Shown piece after piece: positions 14,619-21,666 of a DNA stretch of 33,879 nucleotides. The stretch is taken from positions 1-33,879 of IMG/VR virus record IMGVR_UViG_3300020020_000418; one strand, given 5' to 3'. This stretch comes from a virus. Position numbers and translations under genes: made by a program. The notes under the pieces are model-generated. The model was not told the origin of the DNA, made no database searches, and saw only the letters and a program-made list of their open reading frames with translations. Numbering within the stretch: position 1 is the stretch's first letter; every line of letters begins with the position of its first letter.

Positions 14619-15272
14619 ATGAGAAAATTGCTTTTCGCCTGCGCTGCGTTGGCCGCACTGACCGTGCCCGCCAGCGCCGACATCATTCTCAGCGACAGTC
14701 TCGGCGGCACCGGCAACAACGTGGTCTTTACCGGGGCTGTTGGTTCTAATCTGCTCCTCGGCAGGCTCAACGGACAGAATGACGAGGTGGTTCGTTTCCT
14801 CGACCGTTCTTTCTCTGGTTCTTTCACTGGGTCTACCACCGGCAACGACATCACGATCACCAATACCGCCGATCTCCAGATCAGCGTCTTTGATAGCACC
14901 GACTCGACCCAGCTTGGTATTACGCGGGAAATTTTCTCGCTTAAGGGCGAGGGCACCATTCTCTTCCACGTCACGGCGCGAGAAGCGGACGGCAGCTTTG
15001 AGAATTTCAATTTCATTCGCACGCTCACCAGCGGGCAGAACGGCTTTGATTTCACCGCCATCAACGGAGAGACGATCTGGGATATCGACATGAGGCTATC
15101 CTCCGGTGGCCTCATCACTGACTTCGGACACTACCGCATCGACGTGACGCCGACTGTTGCGGCAGTGCCTGAACTTTCAACCTGGATGATGATGATCCTC
15201 GGCTTCGCCGGCGTCGGCACCATCGCCTACCGCAAGCGCCGCAATGAGGGTTATCCCTTCCGCGTTGCCTGA
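14619..15272 (+). CDS. PEP-CTERM sorting-domain exported protein
   Basis: A 217-residue secreted protein. A signal peptide covers residues 1-20 (KLLFACAALAALTVPASA, cleavage after ASA). The body is rich in Gly, Ser, Thr and Asn, with beta-strand character. The end is a PEP-CTERM tail: VPELSTW at 183-189, a hydrophobic helix MMMILGFAGVGTIAYRKRR, with basic residues after it. PEP has changed to PEL. Such proteins are processed by host exosortase and placed at the cell surface. AAGGA at 14605-14609 is a good ribosome site. It is unusual in a phage and looks like a cargo gene changing the host surface. A nine-residue extension after the basic cluster overlaps the next gene. Confidence 0.85.
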   Translation: MRKLLFACAALAALTVPASADIILSDSLGGTGNNVVFTGAVGSNLLLGRLNGQNDEVVRFLDRSFSGSFTGSTTGNDITITNTADLQISVFDSTDSTQLGITREIFSLKGEGTILFHVTAREADGSFENFNFIRTLTSGQNGFDFTAINGETIWDIDMRLSSGGLITDFGHYRIDVTPTVAAVPELSTWMMMILGFAGVGTIAYRKRRNEGYPFRVA

Positions 15273-15363
15273 TTGGACCTACACGATGGTCGCCGCCTGC
15301 CTAACGGCGGCGATCATCGGCTTTATCGTCGGCTGGGCGTGGAGTGAGTGGAGCGACAAATAA
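15244..15363 (+). CDS. 39-residue membrane peptide
   Basis: A very short open frame overlapping the end of the PEP-CTERM gene by 29 bases. It encodes MRVIPSALPDW, then one membrane helix (TMVAACLTAAIIGFIVGWAW) and a polar end SEWSDK. Its stop is 11 bases before the next ATG. The composition (one clean membrane helix, tryptophans at the interface) argues for a real gene, although its ribosome site is not obvious. Function unknown. Confidence 0.55.
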   Translation: MRVIPSALPDWTYTMVAACLTAAIIGFIVGWAWSEWSDK

Positions 15364-15374
15364 GAGGGTGACAC

Positions 15375-16145
15375 ATGAGTAAAAAAACCATCCGCGACTT
15401 CTCCGAGCTGCGTTCCCTACTGAAGAAAACCGAGACTGAAGCCGAAGCCAAGGCCGTAATCAAAGGCGACAGCATGGGCCCGCAGCACAAAATGCCGAAG
15501 CGACCGCTCGTGCCCATGAAGTATCGCCCGATGTCGGCGATCGATAAATTCATCGTGGATACGTTGGCCATTCCACTCGAGCAACTGCCGCTGGATCAAC
15601 TACACGATGCCCGCACGTCGCTCCAGGACGCGGCAGAGTGCGCTAACAATTCGATGCTTTCAATTCAGCGCCAGCTCGAGACGACGGATGCACATTCCGG
15701 CGATGACTGGAAGAAACGCGCGACGGCCGCACTGAGGTTCAAGGTCAATGAGGGAGTGCTGCTGCAGCAACGGTTGAAAATGGTCGATGAGTTGATCGCG
15801 CGCGTCAAGCCGCCGGGGCTCAAGCTGGTGGAGGTGGTTAAGGTAACGCCGCCGAAGGTCGAGCCGCCAAAGATAGAGCCGCCTAAGCTGGTGGCTTCGG
15901 CGTATGAAATCCGCAGCGATGCCCCGCGTCCTAATACCCATCAGAGCGATGAGTGGCGCAAATACCCGTTCGACAAATTAGGGATCGGCCAGAGCTTTCG
16001 CTTCGGCACCGAGACCTCGGACCAGGTGCGGAGGTTTATCACTTCGGCGCAGCGTCATCTGAACCGGCACTTCTCCTACCGCACCGAGCGCGACGGCGTT
16101 CTCGCCGTGTGGCGGGTTGAGGCGCCATCCAGGGGAAGGAAATAG
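15375..16145 (+). CDS. multidomain phage hypothetical protein
   Basis: A 256-residue protein with a good ribosome site (GAGGGTG). The N-terminal part is charged; residues about 60-150 are helical with coiled-coil tendency (ARTSLQDAAECANNSMLSIQRQLE). A proline-rich linker with repeated PPK (TPPKVEPPKIEPPKL, about 157-172) separates a C-terminal domain from residue 197: YPFDKLGIGQSF, a helix and VLAVWRV. That domain resembles small phage proteins with a YP-x-L-x-x-G-x-SF...VWRV frame, often stand-alone. No catalytic residues are visible; function unknown. Confidence 0.7.
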   Translation: MSKKTIRDFSELRSLLKKTETEAEAKAVIKGDSMGPQHKMPKRPLVPMKYRPMSAIDKFIVDTLAIPLEQLPLDQLHDARTSLQDAAECANNSMLSIQRQLETTDAHSGDDWKKRATAALRFKVNEGVLLQQRLKMVDELIARVKPPGLKLVEVVKVTPPKVEPPKIEPPKLVASAYEIRSDAPRPNTHQSDEWRKYPFDKLGIGQSFRFGTETSDQVRRFITSAQRHLNRHFSYRTERDGVLAVWRVEAPSRGRK

Positions 16146-16148
16146 GAA

Positions 16149-16415
16149 ATGATAGACCTGACCCCGGCTGAGCTGGACCGCCTCTATGAGGGGTCCAAGG
16201 ACGACCGTTTCATCGTCGTCGGCAGCGAGGTGCGCCAGATGGTTGGCATGATTCGCCGCGCGCAGGATCGCATTGCGGCGTTGAAGGCGACGCTAACACC
16301 GGTGTTGCCGTTAGCAGAAGCCGCCGCTGCATTTGATAGTGAACCGTGGACGGGTACGTCACAACGTCTTGTCGATCAAATTCGCGCCGCCCTCGCACCG
16401 GAGCAGAGTGGATGA
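16149..16415 (+). CDS. small helical phage protein
   Basis: An 88-residue protein beginning MIDLTPAELDRLYEG, with a helical middle (VRQMVGMIRRAQDRIAALKA) and an alanine-rich end. It starts 3 bases after the previous stop and overlaps the next ATG (ATGA), so it is in the same operon. I do not recognise a family. Confidence 0.65.
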   Translation: MIDLTPAELDRLYEGSKDDRFIVVGSEVRQMVGMIRRAQDRIAALKATLTPVLPLAEAAAAFDSEPWTGTSQRLVDQIRAALAPEQSG

Positions 16416-16717
16416 GCCGACAACTTCTGCCGCAGCGCCGGCACGCCGAGACGTTCGATCTCAACTACAACAACCTTCGTCACACCGTGACGCTTGGTCG
16501 TTATCCCGATGGCTCGATCGGCGAAGTGTTCATCGACTTCGAAAAGTCCGGCATGCCTCTGGCCGCCGTCGCTCGAGATGGCGCCATCCTGCTTTCGCTC
16601 GCCTTGCAGTATGGTGCCACGCTCGAGAACATGCGATCGGCCGTGACGCGCGACCACAACGGCGTTCCAACCTCGATCATGGGCGCCGTCGTGGACAAGC
16701 TTGCGGAATTCAAATGA
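16412..16717 (+). CDS. stand-alone TSCPD-domain protein
   Basis: A 101-residue protein matching the small TSCPD-type domain found at the C terminus of vitamin B12-dependent ribonucleotide reductases and alone in phages. The recognisable frame is RRHAETFDL, then HTVTLGRYPDGSIGEVFID, a helical DGAILLSLALQYGATLE and AVTRDHNGVPTSIMGAVVDKL. The family's cysteines are absent here. No reductase gene is in the window, so it may act on the host enzyme or have a separate role. ATG 16412 overlaps the upstream stop. Confidence 0.8.
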   Translation: MSRQLLPQRRHAETFDLNYNNLRHTVTLGRYPDGSIGEVFIDFEKSGMPLAAVARDGAILLSLALQYGATLENMRSAVTRDHNGVPTSIMGAVVDKLAEFK

Positions 16718-16908
16718 GCATAGCCAAGACAACGCGGCCTCACTTACTCACACGCGAAGCCGCCGCCGCCCGTATCGAAAAGCTGGAAGCCCGTAACGAG
16801 GCGCTGGAAACGGCGCTGCGGGTGATTATAGACGAACCTGATGGCTGTGTTTCCCCCAGCTTCAAGGCTTTGGCGGCGACCGCACTCGCAGCGGAGCAGG
16901 ACCGATGA
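16714..16908 (+). CDS. small coiled-coil protein
   Basis: A 64-residue protein coupled to its neighbours by ATGA overlaps. Residues about 15-38 form a short coiled coil (AAAARIEKLEARNEALETAL), followed by a loop DEPDGCVSP and an alanine-rich helix. Function unknown. Confidence 0.65.
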   Translation: MSIAKTTRPHLLTREAAAARIEKLEARNEALETALRVIIDEPDGCVSPSFKALAATALAAEQDR

Positions 16909-17258
16909 GCCTGCGCCGGCGTGACCATCAGATCGGACGGCGCCTGGCGCACAGGGCCAACCGTGCTCAGGGCGGGCTCTGCTACTGGTGCCAGGCGCCA
17001 ATGATCCTGGTCAAGACGACACCGAGCGATGAGCCTCGGATGATGACCGCGGACCATCTGGTGCCGGTCTACGCCGGCGGCCAGACGATCGCCGGCAACA
17101 TCGTCGCTGCCTGCTACCAATGCAACAACACTCGCAACCGCGAAGAAACTGAACGGGTGAGGCCAGGCGCCACTCTCCTGACGATCGGCGATCCAACGCC
17201 GGCATCCCCCTTTGAGGCGCTCAAACACTGGAAACCAAAATGCGAACCGATCTCCTAA
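16905..17258 (+). CDS. HNH endonuclease, second copy
   Basis: A 117-residue HNH protein with C26-x2-C29, D50-H51 in TADHLVP, N65 and C70-x2-C73-N74. The final histidine is replaced by asparagine, as in HNN variants. The short basic N terminus (RRRDHQIGRRLAHRANR) would contact DNA. It is unrelated in sequence to the HNH gene at 285. Being within an accessory operon, it could be a free-standing homing or anti-competitor nuclease. Its start overlaps the upstream stop (ATGA). Confidence 0.82.
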   Translation: MSLRRRDHQIGRRLAHRANRAQGGLCYWCQAPMILVKTTPSDEPRMMTADHLVPVYAGGQTIAGNIVAACYQCNNTRNREETERVRPGATLLTIGDPTPASPFEALKHWKPKCEPIS

Positions 17259-17572
17259 CCGTTGGAATTTTCCTGGCGCTCACCGGCGCCGGCGCAGCTC
17301 AAGAGTCCTCGCCAGCTCGAGCTCGATACTATTACGGCGGCGAGCCTCATGTCGGCCCCGCGAGCCAGGGCACCATGTACGGGCCCGACGGCAGCGTCGC
17401 CGGCCGATCGTACACTCACAGCAATGGTGCGACGACGATCTACGGCAACGACGGCCGAGTGATGGGCCGAGCTGCGGTCGACAGCCAGGGCACGACGACG
17501 TTCTACGACGCCGGCGGCCGTGTGACTGGCCGAGCTGTCCCGAATGGCGGGCCTGGCGGGCGCGGCCGGTGA
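17240..17572 (+). CDS. secreted Gly-rich repeat protein
   Basis: A 110-residue exported protein. Residues 1-20 are a signal peptide (LLTVGIFLALTGAGAAQ). The rest contains three degenerate repeats of the form YG-x-DG-x-V-x-GR followed by an S/N-x-G-x-TT strand (MYGPDGSVAGRSY, IYGNDGRVMGRAA, FYDAGGRVTGRAV), which suggests a small beta structure. It overlaps the HNH gene end by 19 bases. The role is unknown; with the PEP-CTERM protein it is the second exported protein in this accessory operon. Confidence 0.7.
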   Translation: MRTDLLTVGIFLALTGAGAAQESSPARARYYYGGEPHVGPASQGTMYGPDGSVAGRSYTHSNGATTIYGNDGRVMGRAAVDSQGTTTFYDAGGRVTGRAVPNGGPGGRGR

Positions 17573-17970
17573 AGCGAAGCCATCTGCGCGACCTTGCTCG
17601 CAAAATCCAGGAGGCCGCGCGCGATCACGTCGCGCGGTCTCAGGTCTCCGAATTCATGAACCACATCGACAACCACATCAACGCGCTCGCGCGCATCGAG
17701 GAGCTCAACTGCATGACCGATCGTGATCCGTTGCTTGTCGCCAAGCAGGCAACGCACGGCGAATTCAAAGACAATGCCAGCGTCTCGCAAGGCATCAAGA
17801 ACATCTATCGGCACTCGCCAGGTTGGGGCCAACTCGAGATGATCGAGCGGGAAACGATGGATCAGATCGCCTTGAAATTCTCTCGCATCCTGTCCGGCAA
17901 GTCGATGTCGCGCGAACACTGGGAGGACGTCGTTGGCTACGGCAATCTGGTCCTGGAGCGATGTAAGTGA
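17569..17970 (+). CDS. DUF6378-like phage protein
   Basis: A 133-residue protein starting at GTG 17569, which overlaps the previous stop as GTGA. Its second half fits the small phage domain known as DUF6378: ATHGEFKDNASVSQGIKNIYR, then a tryptophan, TMDQIALKFSRILSGK and HWEDVVGYGNLVLE. A later ATG (17656) is possible but would remove a helical N terminus. Function unknown; the family is common in phages and has been linked to none of the core processes I know. Confidence 0.7.
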   Translation: MKRSHLRDLARKIQEAARDHVARSQVSEFMNHIDNHINALARIEELNCMTDRDPLLVAKQATHGEFKDNASVSQGIKNIYRHSPGWGQLEMIERETMDQIALKFSRILSGKSMSREHWEDVVGYGNLVLERCK

Positions 17971-18143
17971 ACATCACCGTAACCGAGAAGGATAACGGCG
18001 CCGGCATCCTGGCGCACCGCCCCGACTGCGTGATGGTTATGCGTCACCGGATCGAGGGCCGGCCGCTCCTGACCATGTTCGAGTGCAAAGGACTACCGAC
18101 TGATCTCGAGCAACACGAATGCCTGAAAGACAAAACCCGATGA
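17967..18143 (+). CDS. 58-residue phage protein
   Basis: A short open frame starting at GTG 17967 (GTGA overlap) and ending at TGA 18141-18143, which overlaps the next ATG. The translation has two strands (VNITVTEKDNGAGI and DCVMVMRHRIEGRPLLTMFEC) and three cysteines. The tight couplings at both ends support it as a gene. Function unknown. Confidence 0.6.
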   Translation: MNITVTEKDNGAGILAHRPDCVMVMRHRIEGRPLLTMFECKGLPTDLEQHECLKDKTR

Positions 18144-18364
18144 GACAGTACACCGTCACGATCGCCGAGCATGAGCTCAGGGCGATGCGCGACCTGGTCG
18201 CCTATGCCCGCGCGATCGCCCAGACCTTCCCTGACCAGGAGGGCGATCGATTTGCGGCGAAGCTCCGCAGCTACGCCCAGATGCTCGAGGACGTTGTCAT
18301 CCGCGTAGAAACGAGACCGCCACCACCGCGACCAGAGCCATCAGAGCCCTTCGCGAAAGGGTGA
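18140..18364 (+). CDS. small helical phage protein
   Basis: A 74-residue protein. ATG 18140 overlaps the upstream stop (ATGA); a further ATG at 18119 lies in the previous gene. It has one strand (QYTVTIAEHE), two helices (LRAMRDLVAYARAIA and FAAKLRSYAQMLEDVV) and a proline-rich tail. It is the last gene of the rightward accessory operon, 10 bases before the terminator stem. Function unknown. Confidence 0.7.
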   Translation: MRQYTVTIAEHELRAMRDLVAYARAIAQTFPDQEGDRFAAKLRSYAQMLEDVVIRVETRPPPPRPEPSEPFAKG

Positions 18365-18366
18365 AA

Positions 18367-18498
18367 CTAAAAAGGCCGCCCCTTAGGGGGCGGCCCGTTT
18401 TCTATATCGGAGATCTTGCCCGCGGCGACGACGCCCATAGCGATGGCGCCGAAAGTAGTGCCGGTGAAGAATGCGACGACGGCGAATAATGTACACAT
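18367..18498 (-). CDS. 43-residue membrane peptide running through the terminator
   Basis: A short leftward frame with AAGGGG about 9 bases before ATG 18498. The first 27 residues are a clean membrane helix (LFAVVAFFTGTTFGAIAMGV). The polar end GPPPKGRPF is encoded by the terminator stem itself and the stop codon falls just past its U-tract. It follows the endolysin genes, so it may be part of lysis. Ribosomes reading it would open the terminator, a possible attenuation link. Confidence 0.45.
   Translation of the reverse strand: MCTLFAVVAFFTGTTFGAIAMGVVAAGKISDIENGPPPKGRPF
18374..18402. terminator. bidirectional intrinsic terminator
   Basis: GGCCGCCCC (18374-18382) and GGGGCGGCC (18387-18395) make a perfect 9-base-pair stem with loop TTAG. 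It is followed by CGTTTTC on the plus strand and by TTTTTAG on the minus strand. It closes the rightward accessory operon and the leftward tail/lysis operon, which converge here. Confidence 0.9.
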
Positions 18499-18500
18499 GG

Positions 18501-18563
18501 CTAGCACCCCTTACAGATGTCGGGTGGCCTCGGCGGGATCGGTGGCAGGGGATGCTCATGCAT
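18501..18563 (-). CDS. possible 20-residue proline-rich peptide
   Basis: A minimal leftward frame between two small membrane genes: MHEHPLPPIPPRPPDICKGC. It has C-x2-C at its end and is very proline-rich. A GTG directly precedes the ATG. There is no strong ribosome site, so it may be non-coding. It is listed because the gap otherwise has no gene. Confidence 0.2.
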   Translation of the reverse strand: MHEHPLPPIPPRPPDICKGC

Positions 18564-18579
18564 CACCCGCGACCGCCGC

Positions 18580-18756
18580 TCAGCGTATAGGGGAGCCAAA
18601 GACTCCGATACCAAGAATTCCAACGAGGATGAAAAGAACCAACCAGCCGCCGAAGGGCGCCCAAGGTTGTCCCGACGGCCGCCAGGGGTTCATGCCCCAG
18701 ACGCCGAAGATCAACGTTATAACCCAGAGCAACCAGAACCAGACGTTTGCGCCCAT
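18580..18756 (-). CDS. 58-residue two-helix membrane protein, holin candidate
   Basis: A short leftward gene 11 bases after the endolysin stop, with GGGAGAAAG just before ATG 18756. Helix one is VWFWLLWVITLIFGVW, a polar loop NPWRPSGQPW follows, then helix two GWLVLFILVGILGIGVF and a short basic end. Two membrane spans joined by a short loop next to an endolysin suit a class II holin, but no sequence family is recognised. It could instead be an unrelated small membrane protein. Confidence 0.65.
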   Translation of the reverse strand: MGANVWFWLLWVITLIFGVWGMNPWRPSGQPWAPFGGWLVLFILVGILGIGVFGSPIR

Positions 18757-18767
18757 GGTCTTTCTCC

Positions 18768-19919
18768 CTATGTGATTTGCTGGCCGTTGACGACGATGAT
18801 CACATCGCCCTCAACCTCGATTTCGATCCGCGGCACAACGTAAGTCGGCGGCGGCAGCTCCTCGATCGGCGGCGGCAGCTCTTCGCCCCCGGTCATCACG
18901 CCGCCGAGCTCGTCGGCGAGCGCCGTGCAGATGTCGTCAAAGGTCTCGCTGTACAGCTCAGCATCCGCTTCGGAATCAACGAAGCAGACCTCGAGCAGCA
19001 CCGCCGGCATTTCGGTGTTGTTCAGAAAAAAGAGATCGGTGCGTTTCTTCGGGCCGCGATCGATGAACCCGACGGATGCGATCGCTTCCGACAGGCTCGC
19101 TGCGAGCTGGCTCTGCGTGACGTAGAGCACCTCGGTGCCCATCGGCTTTTCGACTTGCTCGTAGGCATTGAAGTGAACCGAGATGTCCAGGTCGCGCGTC
19201 TGCGAGTTATGAAAATCCGCGATCCGGTTCAGGTTCTCATTCTGGCTGGTGCTGACGTCGTCATGGTAGGTGACGACGTCGACGCCGCGCAGTCGCAGCT
19301 CATCGGCCAGGTGCTCCGTAACGCGCCTGGCCTCGTCCACCTCGTCCAGGATTCCATGCGCGCCCCTGACCTTAAGACCGTGGCCTGAGCTGATGACGAT
19401 TCTGTTGTACGGCATTGCCTTCCCTCCTCGGTACAGGCGCAGAGCTTCGTGAGCCATCTCACGTCGCCAGTCCTCATGCGGTGTGCCTGGCCTCTCGTAG
19501 AGCCGCCAGAAGCTCTCAGTCTTGCTGTCGAGCGTTCCGCAATTGCACAGCGGCGGATAGAACACGCCGTTGATGGTGCCGCCTTCAGTCAGCACCCGCT
19601 TCTCCCAGGTCTGCGTCACCTCATAAACAAAGAAGCCGAAGCACGCCGCGTCGTATTCCTCGTCGCCGCCGTTGTAGGGATCGAGATCGGCCGCGATGCA
19701 CCAGATTTCGAAATCCTCCCGCCGTTCGCCGGACCACTGCGCCCAGCCGTAGCCGACGCCGTTGCTCTCCTCGCGAAGGGTGAAGCCGCCGGTCTCGACG
19801 CCGAAGCTCCCCAGGGTCGCCGCGGCATCCTCGTCCGACAGCGGCAGCACCGCCATCAGGTCGCGCATGATGACCGGCGCCTTCTCCTGGAATAGCGGTG
19901 TGATCGGGGCATCGCTCAT
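18768..19919 (-). CDS. two-domain endolysin: tail-type lysozyme plus amidase_3
   Basis: A 383-residue cell-wall hydrolase. The N-terminal part (about 10-165) resembles the phage tail lysozyme domain: GSFGVETGGF with likely catalytic E42, then GYGWAQWSGERR. The C-terminal part (about 172-335) is an N-acetylmuramoyl-L-alanine amidase of the amidase_3 family: H180 in SSGHG, E193 (or E196) in DEVDEAR, H249 in SVHFNAY as zinc ligands and E310 in LEVCFVD as the catalytic glutamate. A proline-rich tail with a short strand follows. ATG 19919 overlaps the upstream stop (ATGA). There is no signal peptide, so it relies on a holin for release, and candidates lie on both sides. Confidence 0.88.
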   Translation of the reverse strand: MSDAPITPLFQEKAPVIMRDLMAVLPLSDEDAAATLGSFGVETGGFTLREESNGVGYGWAQWSGERREDFEIWCIAADLDPYNGGDEEYDAACFGFFVYEVTQTWEKRVLTEGGTINGVFYPPLCNCGTLDSKTESFWRLYERPGTPHEDWRREMAHEALRLYRGGKAMPYNRIVISSGHGLKVRGAHGILDEVDEARRVTEHLADELRLRGVDVVTYHDDVSTSQNENLNRIADFHNSQTRDLDISVHFNAYEQVEKPMGTEVLYVTQSQLAASLSEAIASVGFIDRGPKKRTDLFFLNNTEMPAVLLEVCFVDSEADAELYSETFDDICTALADELGGVMTGGEELPPPIEELPPPTYVVPRIEIEVEGDVIIVVNGQQIT

Positions 19920-20146
19920 GTGCGCGGCCCCTGCTTGCAATCGCGAATATCCTTGACCATCTGCGCGATTAGGTCGGTCTGGTTCTTGTTGCGCTCTGCG
20001 GCGTTGGATGCGACTTCACCCAAGACGTAGGCCGCGAATGCTAGAAAGCCGATGTTGACCACCAGCAACGCGATCGCCAGAGGCACTGACCGCATTGCAT
20101 CGACCGTAGTGCTTGCGACTTTGGCCGCCTGTTCTGGTAGGGTCAT
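19916..20146 (-). CDS. single-pass membrane protein in lysis cassette
   Basis: A 76-residue protein with one long membrane helix at about 22-45 (PLAIALLVVNIGFLAFAAYVLG), a short N-terminal amphipathic helix and a polar, charged C-terminal tail. It lies directly before the endolysin with ATGA overlaps on both sides. It could be a holin, antiholin or a spanin-like component. No lipobox or signal-arrest pattern marks one choice. Confidence 0.65.
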   Translation of the reverse strand: MTLPEQAAKVASTTVDAMRSVPLAIALLVVNIGFLAFAAYVLGEVASNAAERNKNQTDLIAQMVKDIRDCKQGPRT

Positions 20147-20451
20147 TTCGGGTCCACCTTCTGCGGTGAGATGTGCAGCTCGCGCGTCATCACGTCCACG
20201 ATGCGTTCGATGCTTCGCTCGTTCTTCGCGATGTCCTGCTGCAGCTTGGCAATGGAGAGCTTCATTTCCTCCATTCTGAGAACGGTGTATTCAGCGCCGC
20301 GCGTCTCCATGGTGTGGACTCGCACCTCGAGCCTGGTCATGTACGCGAGAAAGCTCGCCGCGCCGGCGCCCATGACGAGCACCTGGCCAAAAAGAAAGAT
20401 GACTAATGCCGCCTGATGTTCGCTCAGCCAGCTCTTGACCTTGTCGTTCAC
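20143..20451 (-). CDS. membrane protein with coiled coil, lysis cassette
   Basis: A 102-residue protein starting at GTG 20451 with AGGAG about 8 bases upstream. One membrane helix (ALVIFLFGQVLVMGAGAASFLAYM, about 15-38) is followed by a charged coiled coil (METRGAEYTVLRMEEMKLSIAKLQQDIAK). This shape, a short cytoplasmic N terminus, a span and a long periplasmic helix, recalls i-spanins of the Rz type, but also structural anchors. The preceding short frame overlaps it by 161 bases in another frame. Role inferred from neighbours. Confidence 0.65.
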   Translation of the reverse strand: MNDKVKSWLSEHQAALVIFLFGQVLVMGAGAASFLAYMTRLEVRVHTMETRGAEYTVLRMEEMKLSIAKLQQDIAKNERSIERIVDVMTRELHISPQKVDPK

Positions 20452-20539
20452 GGCGAGCTCCTGCCCTGATGCGCGCCGCGATGGCGCTGAACGCGGCCAC
20501 CATCCTGCGGCGGCGTTCTTCGCAGGACTGGCAATTCAT
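20291..20539 (-). CDS. small CxxC protein, possibly extended
   Basis: The start ATG 20539 overlaps the fibre gene stop as TAATG, so translation is probably coupled. The first 30 residues (MNCQSCEERRRRMVAAFSA) have a C-x2-C knuckle and a basic helix and look like a small phage protein. The remainder lies out of frame inside the next gene and has the composition of shadow sequence, so the protein may be shorter in relatives. Confidence is modest. Confidence 0.35.
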   Translation of the reverse strand: MNCQSCEERRRRMVAAFSAIAARIRAGARRERQGQELAERTSGGISHLSFWPGARHGRRRGELSRVHDQARGASPHHGDARR

Positions 20540-21666
20540 TACGGTCGCGCTTGCGCTACGAAATGGAGACCCATTTCGTTCGACGCTGGTCCGGCGCCGG
20601 CCATGCCGCCGACAAAGCCGTTTTCGCCGGCGCCTTGGAGATACGCCGGCTGCCCTGAACCACCTTTATAGACAGTGCCTGGAGTGCCGACGTTATCATA
20701 TAGTGTGACTGTCGGCGTGGTGCGCTTCCTGACCTTAAAATCCACGCACATCAGGTAGCCGCCGGTTGCCGCCGTGGGGACCGTCCAGTCGTGCCAGCCT
20801 CTGACGCTTGTTGAAGTTGGCGTCCCCGGTAGAATGTAGTGGTCGTAGCTTTTCTCATAGTAGCGTTGGCACGAAGCGTATTCCTGCGCGAACTCTGGCA
20901 GCTCATATGTCGGTGCGACCGTGCCAATGTAGAAGCCGACATCGAACAGCTCGAAAATATTATTCACCGCCGCCATGAAGGTGTTGCTGATGGCAGGCGT
21001 CGCGAACGGCGCCCCGCCTCCCCACCACACATGCTTTGCGGCCTGGAAATTTGTGCCCGCCGCCAGGCCCCACATGATTTGAAGGTGGGTCCACGTCCCG
21101 GTTTGATCCAGCGGAATGGTCACTGTCCTGACGACATCAGTCAGTGCTTCAGCCGCGGAGATAGTGAACTCTGAAACGTAGGCTCTGTTGTAGGCTGGGT
21201 AGTTGCGGATCGCGATGCCGTAAGTCCCGGCAACGGCCCTGACTCCAAAGCGTATCGTCACGGTCTTTGCTTGCGGTCTCCCCATCATCAAGTCGGCAAC
21301 CCGCAAATCCTCGATGATCGTCGCGAGCTGCATGAAATCGCCGGCCGCTATCGAGGCAGCCGATGCGGAGACGGTGATACGGAGCCGGTTAGGCGAGCCG
21401 CTTGGCGACATCTCAGCCGTCTGTCGTCCTCCAATCGTTCCGGCGGTGCCGTCGTAGAAATAGAACATGTCCACCGGGTAGGCATTTGGAAAAGCCCCGG
21501 AGCTCACACCGACTGATCCGAATTCCTGCGACACCATCATAGCGCCGTTGACGATGTAATTTTTCTTCGGCACCTCCGCCGGGATCGCGTTCCACTTCTC
21601 ACCGTCCCAGGTAAAGCCGTTGGCGACCTGGCCTATCGTCGGTGAGCTGGGAAAATCGAGCGCCAT
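20539..21666 (-). CDS. tail fibre/receptor-binding protein, paralogue 1
   Basis: A 375-residue protein. The N terminus is a short attachment segment (MALDFPSSPTIGQ, then FTWDGEKWNAIP). From about residue 35 it shares a large beta-rich domain with the proteins at 21941 and 23221: NYIVNGAMMVSQEFG near the start, RNYPAYNRAYVSEFTIS, LDQTGTW and a terminal GENGFVGG. No enzyme motif is seen. It most resembles paralogue 3, sharing the GGSG, QGAGENGFV and SNEMG end. It probably forms or caps a fibre binding the host surface. Confidence 0.75.
   Translation of the reverse strand: MALDFPSSPTIGQVANGFTWDGEKWNAIPAEVPKKNYIVNGAMMVSQEFGSVGVSSGAFPNAYPVDMFYFYDGTAGTIGGRQTAEMSPSGSPNRLRITVSASAASIAAGDFMQLATIIEDLRVADLMMGRPQAKTVTIRFGVRAVAGTYGIAIRNYPAYNRAYVSEFTISAAEALTDVVRTVTIPLDQTGTWTHLQIMWGLAAGTNFQAAKHVWWGGGAPFATPAISNTFMAAVNNIFELFDVGFYIGTVAPTYELPEFAQEYASCQRYYEKSYDHYILPGTPTSTSVRGWHDWTVPTAATGGYLMCVDFKVRKRTTPTVTLYDNVGTPGTVYKGGSGQPAYLQGAGENGFVGGMAGAGPASNEMGLHFVAQARP

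Noticed and set aside
13673-15118. 481-codon leftward open frame
   Set aside because: Only its last 83 codons, from ATG 13924, look like a real regulator. The rest is antisense to the membrane and PEP-CTERM genes.
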